Part shown: positions 1 through 5,292 of the stretch, piece by piece | Layout: every line of letters begins with the position of its first letter | How positions within the stretch are numbered: the first letter of the stretch is position 1 | Origin: Cytophagaceae bacterium | Lineage (GTDB): Bacteria > Bacteroidota > Bacteroidia > Cytophagales > Spirosomataceae | Assembly: GCA_947461155.1 (NCBI GenBank) | Contig: CANHKE010000125.1 | Coordinates: forward strand, 1-5,292 | Length of the DNA: 5,292 bases | Direction: 5' to 3' | Notes under the pieces: model-generated | Databases searched by the model: none | What the model was told of the DNA's origin: nothing | Seen by the model: the letters and a program-made list of their open reading frames with translations, nothing else | Made by a program: the position numbers and the translations under genes

Positions 1-318
1 ATAAAAATTAATCGGGCGATTCGTGGAAATGCCTCAATTACGGGAGTAGTTACTTCGCTTAGTTTGCCGGAAGGTTCACGCGTCGGATATGGATTCATGG
101 TTAAGATTGATGGTGCTGAATATATGCTCGCTTTTGGCGATGAGGCCAACAAAGAATTTGATGAATTGCGCGGCCTACAAGTGAACGACAAAATCATCAT
201 CAAAAGCCATCATGTATCGAAGGCGCCCAAGTACGCCTATCCCATTTTAACGGCGACTTATGTGACCAAGGATCAAAAATTCATATTCAAGCGCAAAGCC
301 AATCAAGGAGGTTGTTAA
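1..318 (+). CDS. C-terminal fragment of an unidentified protein (5' end outside window)
   Basis: The frame is open from base 1 to the TAA at 316-318, giving 105 residues without a start codon that needs to be used, so this is the 3' end of a gene that begins upstream. The first in-frame alternative start (TTG at 64) would cut into a continuous beta-rich segment (ITGVVTSLSL), so I treat it as internal. The fragment is rich in alternating hydrophobic strands, which suggests a small beta-barrel or OB-like domain, and it ends in a basic stretch (FKRKANQGGC). No catalytic motif is visible. The pattern faintly recalls the C-terminal extension of Bacteroidota M56/BlaR1-type membrane peptidases, but that is a low-confidence resemblance from memory. 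The next gene starts 30 bp downstream on the same strand. Confidence 0.7.
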   Translation: MKINRAIRGNASITGVVTSLSLPEGSRVGYGFMVKIDGAEYMLAFGDEANKEFDELRGLQVNDKIIIKSHHVSKAPKYAYPILTATYVTKDQKFIFKRKANQGGC

Positions 319-348
319 TCTTGCCTGATTTTTACGTGTAGCTTTCAC

Positions 349-726
349 ATGCAAGACATACTTAAAAAACTCCGATTCAAAGGTGAAGGTATTGTGATCA
401 ATGCCCCTGTAGGCTTGGCGGAGGCATTTGTCGGGCTTGGTTTTAGCACTGAGTTTAATCAAGCCAAAAGTACCAATACGCTCGTGTTTATTTCGAATGG
501 CGATGGCTTATTACGATTTTTGTCGAACGAATTAATTCACATTGAATCCGATAGTGTTTTCTGGATTGCTTACCCGAAAGGGACATCTAAGTGGAAGTCG
601 GACATCAACCGGGATAGCATTCGAATGACTGTCGAGGAATTTGGCTTATCGACCGTTACAGCTATTTCCATCGATGAAACTTGGAGTGCGCTGCGTTTTC
701 GCCCCATCGAACAAGTGGGGAAATAA
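349..726 (+). CDS. DUF3052-like small conserved protein
   Basis: This is a 125-residue soluble protein with no signal peptide or membrane segment. Recognisable conserved blocks are FWIAYPKGTSK (residues 71-81), DINRDS (85-90) and SIDETWSALRFRP (107-119). These match a family common in Bacteroidota, usually annotated hypothetical, that resembles actinobacterial DUF3052 proteins in strand order: a 'no-decision' mid segment, then W-x-x-x-P-K-G, then a C-terminal D-x-x-W-S-x-x-R. The biochemical function of the family is not known to me. The ATG at 349 is the first start after an in-frame TAG at 339-341, and the protein has the family's usual length, so the start is well supported. It lies 30 bp after the upstream partial gene and 18 bp before the VOC gene, consistent with co-transcription. 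Confidence 0.85.
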   Translation: MQDILKKLRFKGEGIVINAPVGLAEAFVGLGFSTEFNQAKSTNTLVFISNGDGLLRFLSNELIHIESDSVFWIAYPKGTSKWKSDINRDSIRMTVEEFGLSTVTAISIDETWSALRFRPIEQVGK

Positions 727-744
727 TCATTTTACTCAGATCTT

Positions 745-1140
745 ATGATCAAATTCGCTTACACAATCCTATACGTTGAAGATGTCTCGAAAAGCGTTCA
801 ATTTTATGAGCAAGCGTTCGGATTCATGACCAAGTTTATCACGCCCGACAATTCTTATGGCGAAGTTATTTCCGGGGAGACAACGCTTTCCTTCGCCTCA
901 AAAACATTAGCGGGCTCTAATTTATCCGATGGATTTATTGAGAGTAAAATCCAAGAAAAGCCACTAGGGATTGAAATTGGATTTACAACAGATGATGTGC
1001 CTGCGACCATGAAACTAGCCATTGAGTCGGGTGCGATTTTATGTGAAGCACCCAAGGAAAAACCCTGGGGACAAGTTGTGGGATATGTCCGTGATTTGGA
1101 CGGATTTTTGATTGAGATTTGTACGCCTATGGCGTCGTGA
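745..1140 (+). CDS. VOC family protein (glyoxalase/bleomycin-resistance fold)
   Basis: This 131-residue protein has the vicinal-oxygen-chelate layout. An N-terminal half carries LYVEDVSKSVQFYEQAFGF (about residues 9-27), and a C-terminal half ends in PWGQVVGYVRDLDGFLIEICTP (about 107-128), the classic last strands of the fold. One such domain normally dimerises to form the active site. The glutamate of the last strand is present (E124 in IEI), but the position usually held by the first-strand metal ligand His is Y6. Metal-dependent glyoxalase activity is therefore doubtful, and a binding or sequestering role (bleomycin-resistance-like) or another VOC reaction is equally possible. Substrate unknown. 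It sits 18 bp after the DUF3052-like gene and probably ends that transcription unit, since 141 bp follow before the next gene. Confidence 0.9.
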   Translation: MIKFAYTILYVEDVSKSVQFYEQAFGFMTKFITPDNSYGEVISGETTLSFASKTLAGSNLSDGFIESKIQEKPLGIEIGFTTDDVPATMKLAIESGAILCEAPKEKPWGQVVGYVRDLDGFLIEICTPMAS

Positions 1141-1201
1141 CAGGTATAATTTTCTAGTTGATTTTGACGTACTAAAACGGGACTTGGAAGATATCAAGGG
1201 T

Positions 1202-1213
1202 TCTTAGCTAAGA
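1202..1213. repeat. Perfect 12-bp palindrome TCTTAGCTAAGA
   Basis: The sequence TCTTAGCTAAGA is identical to its reverse complement. GG at 1199-1200 could also pair with CC at 1214-1215 if T1201 is bulged. No U-tract follows, so it is not a convincing intrinsic terminator; a dyad protein-binding site is the more natural reading. Its centre is 33 bp (about three helical turns) from the centre of the 1234-1247 palindrome. Confidence 0.5.
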
Positions 1214-1233
1214 CCATTGAAAAATTTCCGAGA

Positions 1234-1247
1234 GTGACAATTGTCAC
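1234..1247. promoter_or_regulatory. Perfect 14-bp palindrome, candidate Crp/Fnr-type operator
   Basis: GTGACAATTGTCAC is a perfect inverted repeat centred 41 bp upstream of the methyltransferase ATG (1282). It reads as GTGA-N6-TCAC, the inner core of the E. coli Crp consensus TGTGA-N6-TCACA, and Bacteroidota carry many Crp/Fnr-family regulators. It overlaps the candidate -33 element (1240-1243), so a bound protein could either block or contact RNA polymerase. No regulator gene is present in the window, so the binding protein is unknown. Confidence 0.45.
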
Positions 1248-1281
1248 CATAGATACGCCTGATTTTGCCCAAATTTGCTGC

Positions 1282-1896
1282 ATGATCGTAGACGTAAAAG
1301 AACATTGGGAAACCATCTATAAGACCAAGAAGCCTACTGAAGTGAGTTGGACCCAAGAGGTCCCTTCGGCTTCTTTGGCATTCATTCATCAGTTTAAAAT
1401 TCCTAAGAATGCGAAGATTATCGACATCGGTGGTGGAGATAGCAACCTTGTTGATTTTTTGTTGGCAGAAGGCTACATCAATCTTTCTGTTTTGGACATT
1501 TCAGAAGCTGCGATTCAACGTGCGCAAGCAAGATTAGGCGATGCGGCGAATAAAGTCACGTGGATTGTATGTGATATTTTGGAGTTCAAGCCAAAAGAGA
1601 AATACGATGTTTGGCATGATCGAGCTGCTTTTCATTTTCAGACCGAGCCAGCTAAAATTGATACCTATCTTAATATTGTTAAAAATGCGGTAGACGGAAT
1701 GGTTATCATTGGCACATTTTCTACGGATGGCCCAACCAAATGTAGCGGATTAGAAATTCAACAATATGATGAGGAGGGAATGAAGGCGAAATTTATTCAG
1801 TCGGATTTCAAAAATCTGGAGTGCAAACGCGAAAATCACGTTACCCCGAGCGGGGCGGTTCAGAATTTTGTATTTTGCAGCTTTATGAAAGGATAA
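1282..1896 (+). CDS. Class I SAM-dependent methyltransferase (first of a pair)
   Basis: This is a 204-residue cytosolic methyltransferase with a Rossmann-like fold. The SAM-binding motif I is [10 protein letters not shown] (45-54), the acidic end of strand 2 is VLDIS (70-74), and a motif with D98 (CDIL) probably contacts the adenine. [11 protein letters not shown] (109-119) is the post-strand-4 segment typical of this Bacteroidota family. The N-terminal [19 protein letters not shown] (8-26) is its usual entry helix. I start at ATG 1282 because homologues begin just before EHW; the longer GTG start at 1234 would place 16 unrelated residues and a 14-bp palindrome inside the gene. The substrate is unknown; automatic annotation would probably say TehB-like or methyltransferase-domain protein. 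Its TAA overlaps the next gene's ATG by one base, implying translational coupling. Confidence 0.9.
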   Translation: MIVDVKEHWETIYKTKKPTEVSWTQEVPSASLAFIHQFKIPKNAKIIDIGGGDSNLVDFLLAEGYINLSVLDISEAAIQRAQARLGDAANKVTWIVCDILEFKPKEKYDVWHDRAAFHFQTEPAKIDTYLNIVKNAVDGMVIIGTFSTDGPTKCSGLEIQQYDEEGMKAKFIQSDFKNLECKRENHVTPSGAVQNFVFCSFMKG

Positions 1897-2549
1897 TGGC
1901 AAAGCAGATGAATGAGCGTGACAAATTAAATGAAATTTGGATTTCTCGATGGAATGAAAGATATCGCGATGTAGTATTTGCCTATGGCGAAGACCCTAAT
2001 GAGTATTTAAAAGAGGAATTAGAAAAACTACCTATAGGGAAGATTCTCTTTCCAGCAGAAGGCGAAGGACGAAATGCCGTTTATGCCGCACAATTAGGTT
2101 GGGATGTTTCCGCATTTGATATTAGCCAGGAAGGAAAAAACAAAGCCATTCAGCTAGCTGAAAAAAAGGGTGTAACAATTGATTATCAGGTCGGGCTTTT
2201 GGAGGACTTGAATTTTGAATCCGAGCAATTTGATGCCATTGCGCTAATTTATGCCCATTTTCCGGCGAACATTAAATCGGCCTACCACCAAAAATTGAAT
2301 AGCCTTCTGAAAAAAGGAGGGACCATTATTTTTGAATCTTTTAGTAAAAAACATTTGGCTTATGTTATGGCAAATGAAAATGTTGGGGGCCCGAAAGACA
2401 TCGATAGCTTATTTTCCATCGATGAAATTAAAGCAGATTTTCCTCAATATACGATCATCGAATTAGTCGAGCAAGACGTCGAATTAAGCGAAGGATTATA
2501 CCATAACGGAACGGGGTCTGTGATTCGATTTGTGGGAGAAAAACAATAA
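1896..2549 (+). CDS. Class I SAM-dependent methyltransferase, TehB/TPMT-like (second of a pair)
   Basis: This 217-residue cytosolic methyltransferase is from a different subfamily than its neighbour. Features are [21 protein letters not shown] (18-38), the 'W-x-x-R-Y-x(4)-F-A-Y-G-x-x-P-N' signature; motif [12 protein letters not shown] (50-60), with E-G-E-G in place of the more common G-x-G-x-G; D75 in SAFDIS at the end of strand 2; and [11 protein letters not shown] (113-123) after strand 4. [11 protein letters not shown] (164-174) and [10 protein letters not shown] (205-214) are conserved C-terminal blocks. Families of this kind include tellurite-resistance TehB and thiol methyltransferases, but no substrate can be read here. 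The ATG at 1896 shares its A with the TAA of the preceding gene (TAATG), which supports this start over an upstream in-frame start inside the previous gene. An internal ATG at 1908 is a less likely alternative. Confidence 0.9.
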   Translation: MAKQMNERDKLNEIWISRWNERYRDVVFAYGEDPNEYLKEELEKLPIGKILFPAEGEGRNAVYAAQLGWDVSAFDISQEGKNKAIQLAEKKGVTIDYQVGLLEDLNFESEQFDAIALIYAHFPANIKSAYHQKLNSLLKKGGTIIFESFSKKHLAYVMANENVGGPKDIDSLFSIDEIKADFPQYTIIELVEQDVELSEGLYHNGTGSVIRFVGEKQ

Positions 2550-2565
2550 ATTCGAAAAATGTGAT

Positions 2566-2570
2566 GGAGG
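2566..2570 (+). promoter_or_regulatory. GGAGG ribosome binding site that decides the GNAT start
   Basis: GGAGG lies 5 bases upstream of ATG 2576 and favours that codon over the in-frame GTG 2561 and ATG 2564, which overlap or precede the site. Strong Shine-Dalgarno sites are uncommon in Bacteroidota, so it stands out among the genes of this window. Confidence 0.5.
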
Positions 2571-2575
2571 AACTC

Positions 2576-3079
2576 ATGAATTTGCGACTTGCAAACCCCG
2601 AAGACATAGATACAATTTGGGATATTTTGCAAGATGCGATTGCCCAACGAAAAAGAGATGGGAGTGAACAATGGCAACATGGATATCCGAATAGACAAAT
2701 TATTGAGGAAGATATTCAACATACGCACGGGTACGTGCTCATTAAGGAAAATCAAGTAATTGCCTATGCTGCCATCGTATTCGGAATAGAGCCTGCCTAT
2801 GCCGATATTAAAGGCAAATGGCTTTCTCAGGATACTTATGTTGTCGTGCATCGGGTTGCAACAGCGGAAGCTTTTAAGGGATTTGGTATCGCTACGAAAC
2901 TGTTTCAATTCATTGAGGCGCTTAGCATCAGCAAGGGTGTTTTTAGCATTAAAGTGGATACGAATTTTGACAATATACCCATGTTACGAATTTTAAAAAA
3001 ACGACACTATTTACATTGTGGAGAAATCATTTTTGGGGGAGCTCCAAGAATGGCATTTGAAAAATTATTACGACTATAA
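2576..3079 (+). CDS. GNAT family N-acetyltransferase
   Basis: This is a 167-residue acetyl-CoA-dependent acyltransferase. It opens with MNLRLANPEDIDTIWDIL, the normal GNAT beginning, which together with the GGAGG at 2566-2570 selects ATG 2576. Residues 33-56 (WQHGYPNRQIIEEDI...HGYVL) and the strand VIAYAAIVFG (61-70) form the N-terminal half. Motif A is YVVVHRVATAEAFKGFGIATKLF (88-110), in which K101-G-F-G-I-A106 is the pyrophosphate-binding Q/R-x-x-G-x-G/A loop with Lys in the first position. VDTNFDNIPMLRILKKRHYLHCGEI (127-151) is the C-terminal motif B region. The substrate (amine, amino acid, antibiotic or protein) cannot be inferred. It is 26 bp downstream of the methyltransferase pair and 20 bp upstream of the membrane protein, and probably shares their transcript. 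Confidence 0.9.
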   Translation: MNLRLANPEDIDTIWDILQDAIAQRKRDGSEQWQHGYPNRQIIEEDIQHTHGYVLIKENQVIAYAAIVFGIEPAYADIKGKWLSQDTYVVVHRVATAEAFKGFGIATKLFQFIEALSISKGVFSIKVDTNFDNIPMLRILKKRHYLHCGEIIFGGAPRMAFEKLLRL

Positions 3080-3099
3080 ATAATCAACATAGAAAGCAT

Positions 3100-3462
3100 A
3101 TGAAAACGTTAAGTTTCCCCCAAATATCCCTGATTCTTAATATACTCGTGTTAATTCCCGTTTGTTCAGGCTTACTTTTTAATGCCAATTGGGCCATTGA
3201 TTCCTACGGCACCGAAACACCCGCACGCGGTATTCTGTTGGCAATCTATTTGACCATTCTCATTTTCTCCGCGGTGCTCTTATTCAAGTTTGATGCCAAA
3301 ATGGTTATGGCGCTTTTGGCCGTTCAAATTATGTATAAGTTATTGAGCCCCATCACGGTAGGAACGCTGACGAATCCAGTGATTATTAGCAATCTATTTA
3401 TTGCTATTTTTCATATGTTTAGCATCTGGAAATTAACATCGTCCCGAGAAAAATGGAGGTAG
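3100..3462 (+). CDS. Small four-helix integral membrane protein of unknown function
   Basis: The 120-residue product has four likely transmembrane helices at about residues 7-26, 43-63, 67-87 and 93-110. A short loop NANWAIDSYGTETPARG (28-44) follows helix 1 and a basic tail (SSREKWR) ends the protein. By the positive-inside rule the tail is probably cytoplasmic. The blocks PARGILLAIYL and VQIMYKLLSPITVG look conserved and recall small hypothetical membrane proteins of Bacteroidota (DoxX/DUF4345-like in size and topology), but I cannot name the family. No catalytic residues stand out. It is the last gene of the plus-strand block, 20 bp after the GNAT gene, and ends 7 bp before the stop of the convergent minus-strand gene. 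Confidence 0.8.
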   Translation: MKTLSFPQISLILNILVLIPVCSGLLFNANWAIDSYGTETPARGILLAIYLTILIFSAVLLFKFDAKMVMALLAVQIMYKLLSPITVGTLTNPVIISNLFIAIFHMFSIWKLTSSREKWR

Positions 3463-3469
3463 GTCAATA

Positions 3470-3736
3470 TCAAAACTGTAAGATCAATGGATAGTATTCA
3501 ATACTTTTCTTGATTTTAAAGAAAGGCAGCGTTACCATTAAGGTTTTAACTTGATCCTCGTCAATATCCTTAAAAACTAAAACGGCGCCATTTCTCCCTT
3601 GACGCAAATACAAATGCTCCAGAACTCCTTGGGCTTTCCAATCAGCAACAACCGCCTGTTCCTCCTTTAATAATTCCGGAAAATTATCCGGAAGGTTTTC
3701 CATATCGAGGGTTAAAATTACCTGGATTCTGTTCAT
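3470..3736 (-). CDS. Muconolactone isomerase-like small ferredoxin-fold protein
   Basis: This 88-residue soluble protein resembles the muconolactone delta-isomerase (MIase) family of dimeric alpha/beta-barrel proteins. It has an initial strand (RIQVILTLDM, 3-12), a helix with EEQAVVADWKAQGVLEHLY (25-43), the central LRQGRNGAVLVFKDIDEDQV (44-63) and the typical 'LMVTLPFF...IEYYPL' end (66-84), parallel to the LTGLPLFPYMDIEVTPL end of true isomerases. No other beta-ketoadipate pathway genes are nearby, so catabolic isomerase activity is doubtful; Bacteroidota carry many such stand-alone proteins of unknown role. It begins 31 bp after the hexosaminidase stop on the same strand, with an A-rich leader (AAATAGAAAAAC) before the ATG, so the two are probably co-transcribed. 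The fold-family call is fairly secure; the function is not. Confidence 0.75.
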   Translation of the reverse strand: MNRIQVILTLDMENLPDNFPELLKEEQAVVADWKAQGVLEHLYLRQGRNGAVLVFKDIDEDQVKTLMVTLPFFKIKKSIEYYPLILQF

Positions 3737-3767
3737 GTTTTTCTATTTAAAAATGGAAGCCAATTGC

Positions 3768-5292
3768 TTATGGCTGTGTCAAAAATGCCTTCGAATAATT
3801 AATTTTCAGCGCATCCATCGCAGGCAAATGTCCCGTTAAACGCTTTTTGAAGTCGGCATAATTCTTCGCTTCTTTCGCCGACCACGCTACTTCGGAAAGC
3901 GCTAAGGCCCGCGGATATGTCATGTATTCCGCATAGGCAATATTGCTGATGTATTCCGTCCACACATTGGCCTGAATACCCACCACATGCTTCGCTTCTT
4001 CAGCCGTCAATTCCGGTAGATTAGGCTCAAACGAATAACATTTACTCAAGGGCAAATTGCCCCCGATCGCCAGCGGCTCCGTTTTAGCATCCGCTTGGTA
4101 ATAATCCAAATAGAAATACGAATTCGGCGACATCACCACGTCGTGGTTTTGCTTCGCGGCTTCGATGCCACCCTTTGTCCCGCGCCAAGACATCACCATG
4201 GCATTTGGAGAAAGACCCCCTTCTAAGATTTCGTCCCAGCCCAATAATTTTTTGCCTTTGGAGGTGACGAATTTATCGATCCGACGGATGAAATAACTCT
4301 GCAATTCGTGCTCATCTTTTAAGCCTAATTTTTTAATTAAATCCTGGCAGAACTTACTTTCCTTCCATTGCGTTTTCGGACATTCATCCCCCCCGATGTG
4401 AATGTATTGGCTCGGGAAAAGCGCCATCACTTCCGTCAGCACATCCTCCAAAAACGTAAACGTTTCTTCGCGCGGAAACAATACATCTTCCGACACCCCC
4501 CACTTAGTTTTGACTTTATATAGCTTATCGCTATTGGCCCCAAATTGTGGATATGCCGCCAAAACCGCCTGCGAGTGACCCGGCATTTCGATTTCTGGAA
4601 TCACATCAATGTATTTTTTCGCGGCATAAGCAACGATGTCTTTCACTTCTTCTTGCGTATAAAATCCACCATGTGGTTTCCCATCGTAACTAAGGTCCTT
4701 GTAATGCCCTAACATACTTTCCTTGCGAACGGATGAAATACTTGTCAGCAACGGATATTTTTTTATTTCAATGCGCCAGCCTTGATCCTCCGTTAAATGC
4801 CAATGAAACGTATTCATTTTGTAAATCGCCATCAAATCAATGAAGCGTTTGACCGATGCCACTGGATAATAGTAACGACCCACATCGAGCATCAAACCAC
4901 GATACGAAAACCGTGGTTCATCCTGAATCATGACATTCGGAATCGCAATCGTTCCCGTGATTTTCTCTCCCCCGTAAATTTGTGCGGGCATTAATTGCAA
5001 TAAGGTTTGCAACGCATAAAATGCGCCCTTTCCTGTCTTAGCCTGTATATCGATTTTCTTCGAACTAATTTGAAGTGCATACGCTTCTTCAGCTAACGCG
5101 TTATTTTGTGAAAATTGAATGGCAGCTGATTTCGAGGCCTTTGCGCTGATGGGGAAAGCACCCGCTCCTTGGAGATATTCTTGAAGCAAATGGGCCGCCG
5201 GAGCAAACTCCGCATTCGAAAATCCGATGCTAGTAGACTTTTTGACCACAAATTGACCCGTATTGGGCACGACTTTTTTGGGAAACGGAATG
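3768..5292 (-). CDS. Beta-N-acetylhexosaminidase, glycoside hydrolase family 20 (N-terminus cut by window)
   Basis: The enzyme removes terminal beta-linked GlcNAc/GalNAc from chitooligosaccharides or glycans by substrate-assisted catalysis. The frame stays open through base 5291 (reading IPFPKKV before the GTG at 5270), so the true start and a probable secretion signal lie beyond the window. Counting from the codon at 5270, residues 1-113 form the GH20b domain (GAFYALQTLLQLMP at 82-95), followed by the TIM-barrel domain. The barrel shows SYRGLMLDVGR (122-132, substrate-binding R124), FHWHLTEDQGWRIEI (155-169), EIEMPGHSQAVLAAYP (226-241) and HIGGDE (291-296), with the catalytic pair D295-E296. 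Aromatic pocket residues are in GWDE (344-347), SWRG (361-364) and ANVWTEY (434-440). The barrel closes near YPRALALSEVAWS (452-464). All key residues are intact. No extra carbohydrate-binding domain follows. It is probably periplasmic or surface-bound, which is an inference. Confidence 0.95.
   Translation of the reverse strand, partial: IPFPKKVVPNTGQFVVKKSTSIGFSNAEFAPAAHLLQEYLQGAGAFPISAKASKSAAIQFSQNNALAEEAYALQISSKKIDIQAKTGKGAFYALQTLLQLMPAQIYGGEKITGTIAIPNVMIQDEPRFSYRGLMLDVGRYYYPVASVKRFIDLMAIYKMNTFHWHLTEDQGWRIEIKKYPLLTSISSVRKESMLGHYKDLSYDGKPHGGFYTQEEVKDIVAYAAKKYIDVIPEIEMPGHSQAVLAAYPQFGANSDKLYKVKTKWGVSEDVLFPREETFTFLEDVLTEVMALFPSQYIHIGGDECPKTQWKESKFCQDLIKKLGLKDEHELQSYFIRRIDKFVTSKGKKLLGWDEILEGGLSPNAMVMSWRGTKGGIEAAKQNHDVVMSPNSYFYLDYYQADAKTEPLAIGGNLPLSKCYSFEPNLPELTAEEAKHVVGIQANVWTEYISNIAYAEYMTYPRALALSEVAWSAKEAKNYADFKKRLTGHLPAMDALKINYSKAFLTQP

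Larger units (their letters stand above)
1141..1281 (+). promoter_or_regulatory. Intergenic control region upstream of the methyltransferase operon
   Basis: This 141-bp non-coding gap is the longest in the window. It contains two perfect palindromes (1202-1213 and 1234-1247, annotated separately). A weak Bacteroidota-type promoter may lie at its 3' end: ATTG at 1240-1243 as a -33 element and TGATTTTG at 1260-1267 as a -7 element (consensus TAnnTTTG, one mismatch). The spacer is 16 bp, slightly shorter than usual. Transcription from there would begin close to the ATG at 1282, giving a very short leader. The same TGATTTTG octamer also occurs at 1159-1166, without an obvious -33 partner. The promoter call is inference; the palindromes are seen directly. 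Confidence 0.4.

Noticed and set aside
247..462. Minus-strand open frame spanning the first two genes
   Set aside because: It overlaps two better supported plus-strand genes and has no recognisable protein features; similar shadows at 855-1055, 1204-1389, 2444-2908 (minus) and 2799-2996, 4797-4994 (plus) were dropped for the same reason.
1234..1281. Longer GTG-initiated form of the first methyltransferase
   Set aside because: The additional 16 residues do not look like the family N-terminus and would overlap the palindrome; ATG 1282 fits the family length.
1821..1895. N-terminal extension of the second methyltransferase into the first gene
   Set aside because: The 25 extra residues are an out-of-frame reading of the preceding gene; the TAATG junction gives the natural start at 1896.
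3493..3505. Inverted repeat AGTATT-C-AATACT followed by TTTT, possible terminator for the plus-strand block
   Set aside because: With a feasible loop the stem is only 4 AT-rich base pairs, and the whole element lies inside the end of the minus-strand coding sequence. Too weak to call.
3675..3693. TCCGGAA repeated twice 12 bp apart
   Set aside because: It falls within the coding region of the isomerase-like gene and is explained by repeated Pro codons in PDNFPEL.
4135..4147. Inverted repeat ACCACG-T-CGTGGT
   Set aside because: It lies deep inside the hexosaminidase gene at the codons for H-D-V-V. There is no context for a regulatory role.

Overview
The window looks like ordinary chromosomal DNA of a Bacteroidota bacterium, probably a Cytophagales/Spirosomaceae-type organism. 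This rests on moderately AT-rich sequence, A-rich leaders with mostly weak Shine-Dalgarno sites, and several proteins (the 'WIAYPKGTSK...WSALRFR' protein and both methyltransferases) that match families I know mainly from that phylum. The genus assignment is a guess.

Layout: positions 1-3462 carry seven plus-strand genes. They are the 3' end of an unidentified gene (1-318), a small DUF3052-like protein (349-726), a VOC/glyoxalase-fold protein (745-1140), two different class I SAM-dependent methyltransferases joined by a 1-nt stop/start overlap (1282-1896 and 1896-2549), a GNAT acetyltransferase (2576-3079) and a four-helix membrane protein (3100-3462). Gaps are short (18-30 bp) except for 141 bp before the first methyltransferase. 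This suggests two transcription units, with the second (methyltransferase-methyltransferase-GNAT-membrane protein) starting in that gap. The gap holds two perfect palindromes (12 and 14 bp), the latter with a Crp/Fnr-like GTGA-N6-TCAC core.

Positions 3470-5292 are on the minus strand and converge on the plus-strand block with a 7-bp gap. They hold a family 20 beta-N-acetylhexosaminidase, truncated by the window edge at its N-terminus, followed 31 bp downstream by a small muconolactone-isomerase-like ferredoxin-fold protein.

Function: the plus-strand genes are small single-domain enzymes of the kind linked to small-molecule modification or detoxification (VOC, TehB-like methyltransferases, GNAT), but the sequence gives no substrate for any of them. 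The hexosaminidase probably acts in the cell envelope on chitin- or glycan-derived GlcNAc/GalNAc. I see no RNA genes, CRISPR, mobile elements, attachment sites or convincing terminators, and no clear sign of a new multi-gene system. The regulatory gap at 1141-1281 is the part most worth a second look.
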